A DNA stretch of 64,000 bases from NCBI RefSeq assembly GCF_000152985.1, contig NZ_CH672395.1, positions 2,308,262 to 2,372,261 on the forward strand. Reading direction: 5' to 3'. This document shows positions 34,491 through 42,077 of this stretch, in pieces (positions within the stretch are counted from its first letter, which is position 1; every line of letters starts with the position of its first letter). The position numbers and the translations under genes were made by a program. Below the pieces are notes generated by a model. It was not told where the DNA came from and did not search any database. It was given only the letters and a program-made list of their open reading frames with translations. The stretch is from Leeuwenhoekiella blandensis MED217. Lineage in GTDB: Bacteria > Bacteroidota > Bacteroidia > Flavobacteriales > Flavobacteriaceae.

Positions 34491-35603
34491 ATGAAAAAAT
34501 TAATTTTACCTGTAATGTTGTGCTTAGGACTTGCAACCTTTGCTCAAGAAGAAGAAACCTCTTGGACTGATGGATTTTCACTTTCTGGATCTATCGACGC
34601 GTATTTTAGACAGAATATTACGACGCTCAACAAGATGACTGACGAAGGCTATCCTGCACCGGGATCTTCTTTTGCTAATCAGCCAGGTTTCGCTTTAGGT
34701 ATGGCCAATGCAGTTTTAAGTTATGAAAAAGGTAGCGTAGGAGCTGTAGCAGACCTTGTGTATGGTCCTCGTGGTACAGATGCTGTTTTTGCATCTACAA
34801 CTGCAAGTTCAAGTATTGTTAACCAATTATATGTGTATTGGAATGTAAGCGAAAGTGTTACTTTAACTTTTGGTAACTGGAACACGTATTTAGGGTATGA
34901 AGTTATTTCACCAGCAGCAAACTTCAACTACTCTACCTCTTACATGTTCTCTTATGGACCATTCTCACATTCTGGTCTTAAAGCAGATTTTGCTTTAGAT
35001 GATAACTGGAGTGCAATGCTTGCTGTAATGAACGCAACAGACTTTACAGACTTTAACCCTTCAGGAAGTTATACGTTTGGAGGTCAGTTAGGATACTCTA
35101 CAGACAGTGGTAGCACTTTCTTAAACTTTTTGTACGGAGATCAAGACGGAGACTACACAGACCAAGGTATGGGAGAAGGCGTAGGATCTACTTTTCAAGT
35201 TGACTTGACTACAGGTTATGATTTAAGCGACTCTTTTTATTTAGGATTGAATACTACTTATAACTCTACGGCTGTAGACGGAGCAGATAGCTTTGGATTC
35301 TATGGTGTGGCTCTATATGCGCAAGCAGCATTAAGCGATTCATTCTCATTAGGACTTCGTCCAGAATATTTTAGCGAGTTTGAAGGCGGTGCAGGTGCAA
35401 TTGGCGGATATGATGCTGAAGGGGATGCTAATGTATTTGCAGTTACTTTATCTGGTAATGCAAAAGTTGGTCCTTTGACAATTATTCCCGAATTTAGATT
35501 AGATTCTGCAAGTGAAGATGTATTTCTTGACTCGTATGACGGAACTCCTACTTTCACTGGTAGCTTAGGTTCTTTCTTACTTGCAGCCGTATATTCATTT
35601 TAA
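34491..35603 (+). CDS. Outer-membrane porin (beta-barrel, BBP2/OmpL-like)
   Basis: The 370-residue protein starts with a signal peptide (MKKLILPVMLCLGLATFAQ) and then consists of alternating short beta strands and Gly/Ser/Asp-rich turns, ending LGSFLLAAVYSF with a terminal aromatic as in outer-membrane barrels. Strand patterns such as GSIDAYFRQN, GALADLVYG-like VGAVADLVYGPRG and VTLTFGNWNTYLGYEVISPA match putative porins of the BBP2 type. It is the first gene of the operon with PII and amtB, so it probably admits a nitrogen compound such as ammonium or a small amine. The substrate is inferred from context. Confidence 0.88.
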   Translation: MKKLILPVMLCLGLATFAQEEETSWTDGFSLSGSIDAYFRQNITTLNKMTDEGYPAPGSSFANQPGFALGMANAVLSYEKGSVGAVADLVYGPRGTDAVFASTTASSSIVNQLYVYWNVSESVTLTFGNWNTYLGYEVISPAANFNYSTSYMFSYGPFSHSGLKADFALDDNWSAMLAVMNATDFTDFNPSGSYTFGGQLGYSTDSGSTFLNFLYGDQDGDYTDQGMGEGVGSTFQVDLTTGYDLSDSFYLGLNTTYNSTAVDGADSFGFYGVALYAQAALSDSFSLGLRPEYFSEFEGGAGAIGGYDAEGDANVFAVTLSGNAKVGPLTIIPEFRLDSASEDVFLDSYDGTPTFTGSLGSFLLAAVYSF

Positions 35604-35621
35604 CCTAAACTAAATTTTACA

Positions 35622-35960
35622 ATGAAAAAAATTGAAGCGATTATTAGAAAATCAAAATTCACAGCTGTTAAAAAGGCTTTACATGACAAAGGAGTGAACT
35701 TTTTCTCCTATTGGGATGTAACAGGTCTTGGTAACGAAAAAGAAGGTCATGTTTATCGCGGAGTATCTTACAGTACAAGTGATATTCAGCGTAGATACCT
35801 TTCTATAGTTGTAAATGATGATTTTGAGCAGGCTGCTGTTGCTGCAATTCTTGATGCTGCTGCTACCGGAGAGGTGGGAGATGGTAAAATCTTCGTATCT
35901 GATGTGCAAGATGCTTACCGCATAAGAACAGGCAAAAAAGGGCCAGACACGCTAAACTAA
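35622..35960 (+). CDS. glnK: PII nitrogen-regulatory protein (GlnK type) with a divergent T-loop
   Basis: At 112 residues this is a standard PII signalling protein, a trimer that binds ATP/ADP and 2-oxoglutarate and plugs AmtB through its T-loop. Conserved parts are the N-terminal strand MKKIEAIIRKSKFTAVKKAL, the T-loop core YRGVSY with Tyr50 aligned to the usual Tyr51, the B-loop region TGEVGDGKIFV, and the C-loop YRIRTGKKG. The T-loop base reads GLGNEKEGHV rather than the common GFGRQKGHTE. That puts Glu at position 39, where Gln39 normally contacts Mg and 2-oxoglutarate. Pairing with amtB 25 bp downstream supports the GlnK assignment. Confidence 0.95.
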   Translation: MKKIEAIIRKSKFTAVKKALHDKGVNFFSYWDVTGLGNEKEGHVYRGVSYSTSDIQRRYLSIVVNDDFEQAAVAAILDAAATGEVGDGKIFVSDVQDAYRIRTGKKGPDTLN

Positions 35961-35985
35961 AACTAATCAAACTAAAATAAATCAA

Positions 35986-37278
35986 ATGAATTTTATGGCT
36001 AATATGTTATTACAAGAACCGGCTGATGCAGTACAAGCTGCTGTAGATGCCGTTAATGCAGATCTTGGTATTCTTTGGATCATAATTGCCGCCATCTTGG
36101 TGTTTTTTATGCAAGCAGGATTTACCTTGGTAGAAACTGGTTTTACAAGCGCAAAGAATGCCGGTAATATAATCATGAAAAACTTTATGGACCTCGCAGT
36201 AGGATCTGTAATGTTTTGGGTTGTTGGTTACTCTATTATGTATGGAGGCGAGACTATTCTAGGTGGTTTTATGAGAGATCCATCTGATCTTGCTTTCTTT
36301 AGTGAAGATGACTGGCACAACCTGTTTTTCCAGACGGTGTTCTGTGCGACTGCAGCAACAATCGTTTCTGGTGCTGTTGCAGGACGTTTTAAGTTCTCAT
36401 CTTACTTAATCATCTCTGCAATTCTTACTACGTTTATCTACCCTGTTTCTGGTAGCTGGTTATGGCCTTTTGATGATCAAGCTTGGTTAAATAACCTAGG
36501 TTTTATTGACTTTGCTGGTTCTACAATTGTTCACGCTGTAGGTGGTTTTGCCGCTTTAGTTGCTGCAAAACTTGTAGGTCCTAGAATTGGAAAATACGGT
36601 CCTGACGGACAAGTAAACGTAATTAGAGGTCACAACTTACTATTAGGAGCTCTTGGTGTATTTATCCTTTGGTTAGGATGGTTTGGCTTTAACGGTGGTT
36701 CTCAACTTGCCTTTGGTGGGGATGATTCTATCGCAGTAGGTAGTGTGATCATAAATACAAACCTAGCAGCTGCTTTAGGTGCGATCACAGCATTATTCTT
36801 TACTTGGGGTAAATATGGTAAGCCAGATATCTCAATGACTCTTAATGGTGCACTAGCCGGACTTGTAGGTATTACTGCTGGTTGTGGTAACGTTGATGCT
36901 TTTGGAGCTGCGGCTATTGGTTTAATCAGTGGTTTTGTAGTTGTGCTTTCAATTGAATTCATTGACAAGAAGCTTAAAATTGACGATCCTGTAGGTGCAA
37001 TTTCAGTACACGGAGTATGTGGATTCTTAGGAACCGTACTTGTTGGTGTATTTGCGACTGAAGGCGGAGTGCTTTACGGCGGTGGTTTTGGTCAATTAGG
37101 TGTTCAAGTATTAGGTTCTCTATCTATGATCGCTTGGGCGCTAGTTGCAACCTTTATCGTATTGTTTATCGTTAAGAAAACAATTGGTTTACGAGTAAGC
37201 GAGAAAGAAGAGCTTGAAGGACTAGATGTTCACGAGCACGGTACTGCTGCTTACTACAATGGCGAAGACGAAGAATAA
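35986..37278 (+). CDS. amtB: Ammonium transporter AmtB
   Basis: The 430-residue protein has 11 membrane segments. The family signature FMQAGFTLVETGFTSAKNAG is near the N-terminus. The twin pore histidines lie in TIVHAVGGFAALVAA and ISVHGVCGFLGTV. The periplasmic recruitment and Phe-gate region has SGSWLWPFDDQAWL, and the C-terminal tail (EKEELEGLDVHEHGTAAYYN) follows, where PII docks. It conducts ammonium/ammonia inward under nitrogen limitation. ATG 35986 is used; 35995 is also possible. It is the last gene of the porin-glnK-amtB operon. Confidence 0.97.
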   Translation: MNFMANMLLQEPADAVQAAVDAVNADLGILWIIIAAILVFFMQAGFTLVETGFTSAKNAGNIIMKNFMDLAVGSVMFWVVGYSIMYGGETILGGFMRDPSDLAFFSEDDWHNLFFQTVFCATAATIVSGAVAGRFKFSSYLIISAILTTFIYPVSGSWLWPFDDQAWLNNLGFIDFAGSTIVHAVGGFAALVAAKLVGPRIGKYGPDGQVNVIRGHNLLLGALGVFILWLGWFGFNGGSQLAFGGDDSIAVGSVIINTNLAAALGAITALFFTWGKYGKPDISMTLNGALAGLVGITAGCGNVDAFGAAAIGLISGFVVVLSIEFIDKKLKIDDPVGAISVHGVCGFLGTVLVGVFATEGGVLYGGGFGQLGVQVLGSLSMIAWALVATFIVLFIVKKTIGLRVSEKEELEGLDVHEHGTAAYYNGEDEE

Positions 37279-37300
37279 ACTTCCTATTTGATATAACTAA

Positions 37301-37329
37301 AAACCCGCGGCTAAAACCGCGGGTTTTTT
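37301..37329 (+). terminator. Intrinsic terminator of the porin-glnK-amtB operon
   Basis: AAACCCGCGG (37301-37310), loop CTAAAA and CCGCGGGTTT (37317-37326) form a 10-bp stem followed by a T run to 37329. Confidence 0.92.
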
Positions 37330-37442
37330 ATTGACTCCTGCAAAGGATTTAACACTTCAAAGATTGCTTCGAAAGTGAAAATTCGTTTCCAATCAATGCC
37401 TCATTGCCCTCAGGTAGTTTACTCTTAATAATTTCCGTTCTA

Positions 37443-37829
37443 CTATTTTAAAAATTGAATAGATAACGGGTAATACGTAGGTTCACCATTAGAAGCTTTA
37501 ATCGCATTAATTATGGGAAAAATTAATACTAGAAGCCCAAGTGCTATCAAAGCTAAAATACCTAATCCAAACAAAAAGATTAGCGGAATACATATAATTG
37601 AATAGATAAATGCACTTATCTGAAAATTCAATATCTGTTTTCCATGCTCATCCATATTTAAGACCTTATCGCGCTGGGTCAACCATAAAATAAGCGGGAC
37701 AATAAAACCTCCTATTCCCGTAACTAAGTCTAGCAATTGACTTAAATGGGCAACAACTAATAAATTTCTATCTTCTCTAAGCATCATAATTTGTTTGATT
37801 TTTTGATTGTTCACTCTATTGGTATTCAT
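37443..37829 (-). CDS. DUF4870 membrane protein
   Basis: The 128-residue protein has the DUF4870 (Tic20-like) layout: HLSQLLDLVTGIGGFIVPLI with the first helix, LWLTQRDKVLNMDEHGKQIL with the conserved linker, then FQISAFIYSIICIPLIFLFG and LIALGLLVLIFPIINAIKAS. It ends NGEPTYYPLSIQFLK, the family's usual PxYPLSI-like tail. The function is unknown. A start at the internal methionines (MMLREDRN, around 37784) is possible. It is divergent from the RS-rich protein gene. Confidence 0.85.
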   Translation of the reverse strand: MNTNRVNNQKIKQIMMLREDRNLLVVAHLSQLLDLVTGIGGFIVPLILWLTQRDKVLNMDEHGKQILNFQISAFIYSIICIPLIFLFGLGILALIALGLLVLIFPIINAIKASNGEPTYYPLSIQFLK

Positions 37830-37877
37830 TTATTAAAAAACGTTACAGTCTCTGGCCTTAAAGCTATTTTCTGATTC

Positions 37878-37893
37878 TGGCACGCTCCTTGTA
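37878..37893 (+). promoter_or_regulatory. Candidate sigma-54 promoter
   Basis: TGGCACGCTCCTTGTA matches the sigma-54 (RpoN) consensus TGGCACG-N4-TTGCA/T with one mismatch, a T in place of C in the -12 GC. Transcription would start near 37904, about 20 bp before the ATG at 37925. No TAnnTTTG box competes in this short region. Use by RpoN is inferred from the match. Confidence 0.6.
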
Positions 37894-37924
37894 TTCAATT
37901 AAGCGTACCATCCAAAATAGTTAA

Positions 37925-39238
37925 ATGAGTACAAACAATCTAAAACAAGAAATTATGAGAAACTTAATTTACCTTTTCGTTGGCTTGCTTGCAGGACTCA
38001 GTTCTGCGACAGCAAAAAATTTGGATGATACCTCAATTAATAGATACTATGACGGTAGTCGATACATATTTGTAGAAGGTGGTGTAGAATTTTCAGTTTA
38101 TCCTGATGGTGAATTTGACTTTGTATTAACTCAAATCGCACAAGGCGTTAACGTTAATGTAAACGCTGGTCCCGTAAACATCAGTTATAATTCTGGATTT
38201 AATTATGATCCTTATGTTCAATATGATGATTATGGTGCTGTAATTCAAATTGAAAACGTACCTGTTTACTATGATAATTGGGGAAGAATCATTCAAGCAG
38301 GTAACGTATATATCAATTATCAAAATAACAGAATCGTTAATGTTGGCGGTTTACACGTTTATTATAATGCAGGTCGTTTTTCACACGTAAGAGGTTATAT
38401 AAACATCTATAATAGAAGATATGTATATCACCCTTATCATAACTTTTTCTATAGACCATTTTTTGATAGATGTTTAGTTTATACAACCCCGTACAGACGA
38501 TACTACAGACCGGTACGTTACGATTATGCATATCATAGAAGTCATTATTTACAAGGATACCGTAACGGGTACAGAAATGCATATCATGATTTTAAAAGAC
38601 CTAGAGGTCGTGTAGCACACAATAATGCACGTAGAGGAAGTTATTCTAAAGCAAGGGCTCGAGTAAATAATAACAGGTCAAATACTGTACGCTCCCGCTC
38701 AAGTCGAAGTGTTGCAAATAATAGAACTACACGTAGCGCTAATACCAATAGACAAGTAAGACGTGTTAACGATTCTAGAGCTGTAATAAATAATAGATCT
38801 AATAGTGTTTATACTAATTCGCGTGGTAATACTACAGCAAGAAGTGCAAATCGAAATGCAAATAGTGCAACCCGAAGCAGCAATTCTGGCCGAAATGTAG
38901 TTAAAACTCAAAGAACAAGTAATTCTAGTCGGAATAATGCGATAAAAAGGTCAAATCAACAGCGTTCTATAGCGCAAAGAAGTTCAAATAATCGTAATAT
39001 TGCAAAGTCTAGAACTGCAAGAACGCAAAGAGCAACAAATACGCGTTCTTCAAACCCTAGAAATGTTTCTAAAAGTGTAAATACACAGCGCTCAGTAGTT
39101 AAAAGAGCTACTCAACCGCAAAGAAACGTTCAGCGGTCACAAAGCTCTCGCAGCAGTAATGCAGCTCGAGCTTCAAATACAAGAAAAACTAGTTCCGCAA
39201 GAACTTCAAGAGGAAATTCTAGAGGTCGTGGAAACTAA
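37925..39238 (+). CDS. Secreted protein with a long Arg/Ser/Asn-rich basic C-terminus
   Basis: The 437-residue product has a signal peptide within the first ~30 residues (MRNLIYLFVGLLAGLSSATA from the alternative ATG at 37955). Residues ~40-170 are beta-rich and repetitive in aromatic, Gly and Asn residues (FVEGGVEFSVYPDGEFDFVL, GPVNISYNSGFNYDPYVQYD, VYINYQNNRIVNVGGLHVYY). A Tyr/Arg/His stretch follows (RPFFDRCLVYTTPYRRYYRP). The last ~210 residues are almost only Arg, Ser, Asn, Thr, Ala and Lys in RSS/NNR patterns, extremely basic and surely disordered. Similar flavobacterial proteins are often mislabelled as sperm nuclear basic protein. Binding to nucleic acid or acidic polysaccharide outside the cell is possible. 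Confidence 0.75.
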   Translation: MSTNNLKQEIMRNLIYLFVGLLAGLSSATAKNLDDTSINRYYDGSRYIFVEGGVEFSVYPDGEFDFVLTQIAQGVNVNVNAGPVNISYNSGFNYDPYVQYDDYGAVIQIENVPVYYDNWGRIIQAGNVYINYQNNRIVNVGGLHVYYNAGRFSHVRGYINIYNRRYVYHPYHNFFYRPFFDRCLVYTTPYRRYYRPVRYDYAYHRSHYLQGYRNGYRNAYHDFKRPRGRVAHNNARRGSYSKARARVNNNRSNTVRSRSSRSVANNRTTRSANTNRQVRRVNDSRAVINNRSNSVYTNSRGNTTARSANRNANSATRSSNSGRNVVKTQRTSNSSRNNAIKRSNQQRSIAQRSSNNRNIAKSRTARTQRATNTRSSNPRNVSKSVNTQRSVVKRATQPQRNVQRSQSSRSSNAARASNTRKTSSARTSRGNSRGRGN

Positions 39239-39269
39239 ATAAAGATTTTTTGGTTGGTTAGTTGGAAGG

Positions 39270-39301
39270 TCCCGTATCTGATTTATTCAGATCGGGATTT
39301 T
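39270..39301 (+). terminator. Terminator of the RS-rich gene, overlapping the convergent flippase gene
   Basis: TCCCG..TCTGA (39270-39281) and TCAGA.CGGGA (39287-39297) form an interrupted stem followed by TTTT. The flippase stop codon (39283-39285) lies in the loop region, so the hairpin serves a convergent pair. Confidence 0.7.
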
Positions 39302-40752
39302 CTCGTTAATAGATTGTTGTTAATCCAATTATTGATCTCTGAAGAAATATTCAGTTTATAAATAATCAGCAAATACGCACAACTCAAAATTGCTGCTTTC
39401 AAACCAATGGCAAGAATAGGATTCCATTGAAAATCCCAGAAGAAAAAACTCAAACTGAATAACAACAATATAATAGTAAGGTATCCGGTTTCTCGAGAGA
39501 AAGGATGCATTTGAAATTTTTTATAGACAACAAGTATTTTTGAGGAACTATACACCACCGAAGCTAAAAAAGTTGCAATCGCCGCACCGTTAATTCCTAA
39601 CGTAGGAATAAAGATCAGGTTTAATACGACTGCTACGATCACCAACAAAACCCCCAAAATCAGAACCAAACGGTAATAATCACTATTGAATAAAATAGCA
39701 TTATTATTCCCCATAAGATTGTCGACCAGTTTGGCTAAAGAAATTAAAAGCACCACATACAAGCCCTTGCTGTACGCAGGATCTAAAAGGAAATAGAGAC
39801 TTTTTATGTTACAAATGATCATCAAAAAAATAAGTCCGGAAACAGCATACAATGTAATAGAGCTCTTTTTGTAAAGATCTTTAAGCTCTATAAATCGTCT
39901 CGTGTTTAGGTAAGTTGCCGTAAGCGGATACAATATTTGATGCATTGCTCGCGCAGGCACAGCAATAACTGCGGCCACATAGATTCCTACGGAATAATAA
40001 GCTACATTTTCTATGGCAACCAATTTCCCCAACATAAACATATCGATCTCCAAAATCATCACAGAAATAGAACCTGCTATTATAATTAAAAGGCTATACT
40101 TAAAAATCGATTGCCATTCTTGAGGTATCGCAATTCTAAATTTCGGCCTTTTCAAATGAAAAGCATACCCCATCATCACAAGCATACGCAACACATAAAC
40201 AGCAGCCACTCCATATAAAAACAGGTTAACTGAAAGTAGATCAAACGCAAAAGCGATAAGCAAAAGCATAATTCCGAAGCGATGAAAAACCTCATTCATC
40301 AGGTTACCAAATACACTTTGTAATTGTGTTTTTGCCCAGGCGTAACTTATTTCAAAGTAAGCCATTGCTACAGCTATAATCGCAACTAAATAGGCATAGG
40401 GTTCAACGATTTCGTTTTTTGAAGCTAAAAATCCGGTGAATTGATCGTAATAAAAGTATATAAATACTACAGCAGGAATAATTACAAAAAGCGGCATGAT
40501 TAGCATGAAACTCATAAAATTACGCTGCTTTACTCCCGTATACGTTGAATAAAATTTGATCAATGTATTCTGAACTCCAAAAGCCACAAAAGGCATAGCT
40601 AAAGTCGCGGCACTGAGTAAAAAACCAACAAGACCGTAATACTCATCCTCGAAAAACTGCACATAAAGGACCAAGGTGTTTAAAGCTCCTATCCCAAAAC
40701 CTAAATAAGTCGTAATTAAATTCTTAAAAGATTGTGACGCAACAATTCCCAT
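39283..40752 (-). CDS. Oligosaccharide flippase family protein (Wzx/MATE-like)
   Basis: The 489-residue integral membrane protein has about 14 helices and no long soluble domain. The start SFKNLITTYLGFGIGALNTL and the segment GNNNAILFNSDYYRLVLILG are typical of polysaccharide flippases of the MOP superfamily, which turn lipid-linked sugar units across the inner membrane. It follows the glycosyltransferase gene by one base and ends the DUF4834-YfhO-GT4 run. The glycan it handles is unknown, probably an O-antigen-like or exopolysaccharide unit. Confidence 0.88.
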   Translation of the reverse strand: MGIVASQSFKNLITTYLGFGIGALNTLVLYVQFFEDEYYGLVGFLLSAATLAMPFVAFGVQNTLIKFYSTYTGVKQRNFMSFMLIMPLFVIIPAVVFIYFYYDQFTGFLASKNEIVEPYAYLVAIIAVAMAYFEISYAWAKTQLQSVFGNLMNEVFHRFGIMLLLIAFAFDLLSVNLFLYGVAAVYVLRMLVMMGYAFHLKRPKFRIAIPQEWQSIFKYSLLIIIAGSISVMILEIDMFMLGKLVAIENVAYYSVGIYVAAVIAVPARAMHQILYPLTATYLNTRRFIELKDLYKKSSITLYAVSGLIFLMIICNIKSLYFLLDPAYSKGLYVVLLISLAKLVDNLMGNNNAILFNSDYYRLVLILGVLLVIVAVVLNLIFIPTLGINGAAIATFLASVVYSSSKILVVYKKFQMHPFSRETGYLTIILLLFSLSFFFWDFQWNPILAIGLKAAILSCAYLLIIYKLNISSEINNWINNNLLTRKSRSE

Positions 40753-40753
40753 A

Positions 40754-42037
40754 TTACATAGCGTGAATTACTTGAGCCAACTGCTCGGTTAAATGTCTGC
40801 GTGTAAATTGCTTAAGATCACCGGTCGTGTTTGCAATTCCGCTCATTGAATACGCCTCGTATTTTTTACGTAATTCCTCCTTTAAGCCTTGTTTATCTGC
40901 ATAGGTATAATAATGTCCTCCTTTTGCTTTGGCTATGATATCGGTTACATCAGAGTCTTTTGGACCTAATGCAATAATTGGTCTTTGCGCGGCTAAATAT
41001 TCAAATAATTTCCCAGGAATAATCACTTGTGTTTCTTCTGAATCAATCTCTAAAAGCAGTAGTAATTGCGCGCTGCGCTGCTTCACAAGCGCCTCTTGAT
41101 GCGAAAGATAACCGGGAACTTCTAAGTTTTTCTTCAGTCCAAATTTTTCAATCGTCTCAATTACCGAATCTCCTACTCTTCCTATAAGCTCAATTTTGAG
41201 ATTGTGCTCAAAATCTGGTAGTTCGTGTTTTAATTCAGCTAAAACTTCCCACAAAATCAACGGGTTGCGATCTTCTAGTAACGAGCCTATATGGGCTAAA
41301 CTAAATTTTTCATCTAATGGAGATTGCTCAACACGTTCTTCATCAAAACCATTGGTAATACTCGAAATTGGTGTTTGAGTGAGTCTACTAAAATCAGTCT
41401 TAGTTTTAGGACTGGTAACTAAAATATGAGTTGCTTCATTAAGAACTTCAGATTCTAATTTCTTGTGCTTTTGTTGCGCCTTAGCAGTAAGTTTCAATTT
41501 TTTATGATAGCCAATACTCGTCCACGGATCTCTAAAATCTGCTATCCAAGGTAATTTAAATTTCTTTTTTAATTCTAAACCTATTAAATGTAAACTGTGC
41601 GGAGGTCCGGTAGTAATAAGGCAATCCACTGTGTTATTTAAAAGATAATCTGACAAATAATTAACCGAAGGTTTTATCCAAAATTTTCGAGCATCAGGAA
41701 TAAAAAGATTACCTCTTACAAAAAGCATAAGCTTTTGCAACCAACTTTGCTTTTCTTTAGCTTTTATGATGCCTGAGCTTATTTTTTTGGTCTCTTTTTT
41801 TGAAAACAATCCGGCAAGCGCATAAGGCTCCCAAATTCGATTCTTAAGAATTGTTATCCCTCTTGGAATCTCAGCGAGTAAACTTTCATCCCTAATGGGA
41901 TAATCTGCATTCTCAGGAATATAAACCACAGGTTCAACATCGTAATCCCTCAAATATTTGACAAACTTTAACCAACGCTGAACACCGGGCCCACCTGCCG
42001 GAGGCCAATAATAGCATATGATCAACGCTTTTTTCAC
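40754..42037 (-). CDS. Glycosyltransferase family 4-like protein
   Basis: The 427-residue protein uses a GTG start at 42037. The N-terminus KALIICYYWPPAGGPGVQRW is the acceptor-side Rossmann fold with the glycine-rich motif, and PWIADFRDPWTSIGYHKKLK is typical of this GT4 subgroup. The C-terminal donor-binding domain shows AHIGSLLEDRNPLILWEVLA and the EX7E-like region VIIPGKLFEYLAAQRPIIAL. It would use a nucleotide sugar to extend a lipid-linked or cell-surface glycan. It is one base upstream of the flippase and 40 bp after YfhO. Confidence 0.9.
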   Translation of the reverse strand: MKKALIICYYWPPAGGPGVQRWLKFVKYLRDYDVEPVVYIPENADYPIRDESLLAEIPRGITILKNRIWEPYALAGLFSKKETKKISSGIIKAKEKQSWLQKLMLFVRGNLFIPDARKFWIKPSVNYLSDYLLNNTVDCLITTGPPHSLHLIGLELKKKFKLPWIADFRDPWTSIGYHKKLKLTAKAQQKHKKLESEVLNEATHILVTSPKTKTDFSRLTQTPISSITNGFDEERVEQSPLDEKFSLAHIGSLLEDRNPLILWEVLAELKHELPDFEHNLKIELIGRVGDSVIETIEKFGLKKNLEVPGYLSHQEALVKQRSAQLLLLLEIDSEETQVIIPGKLFEYLAAQRPIIALGPKDSDVTDIIAKAKGGHYYTYADKQGLKEELRKKYEAYSMSGIANTTGDLKQFTRRHLTEQLAQVIHAM

Positions 42038-42077
42038 GAAATAGTGATTAAGATTAAAATGAAAATTTGATCACAAG

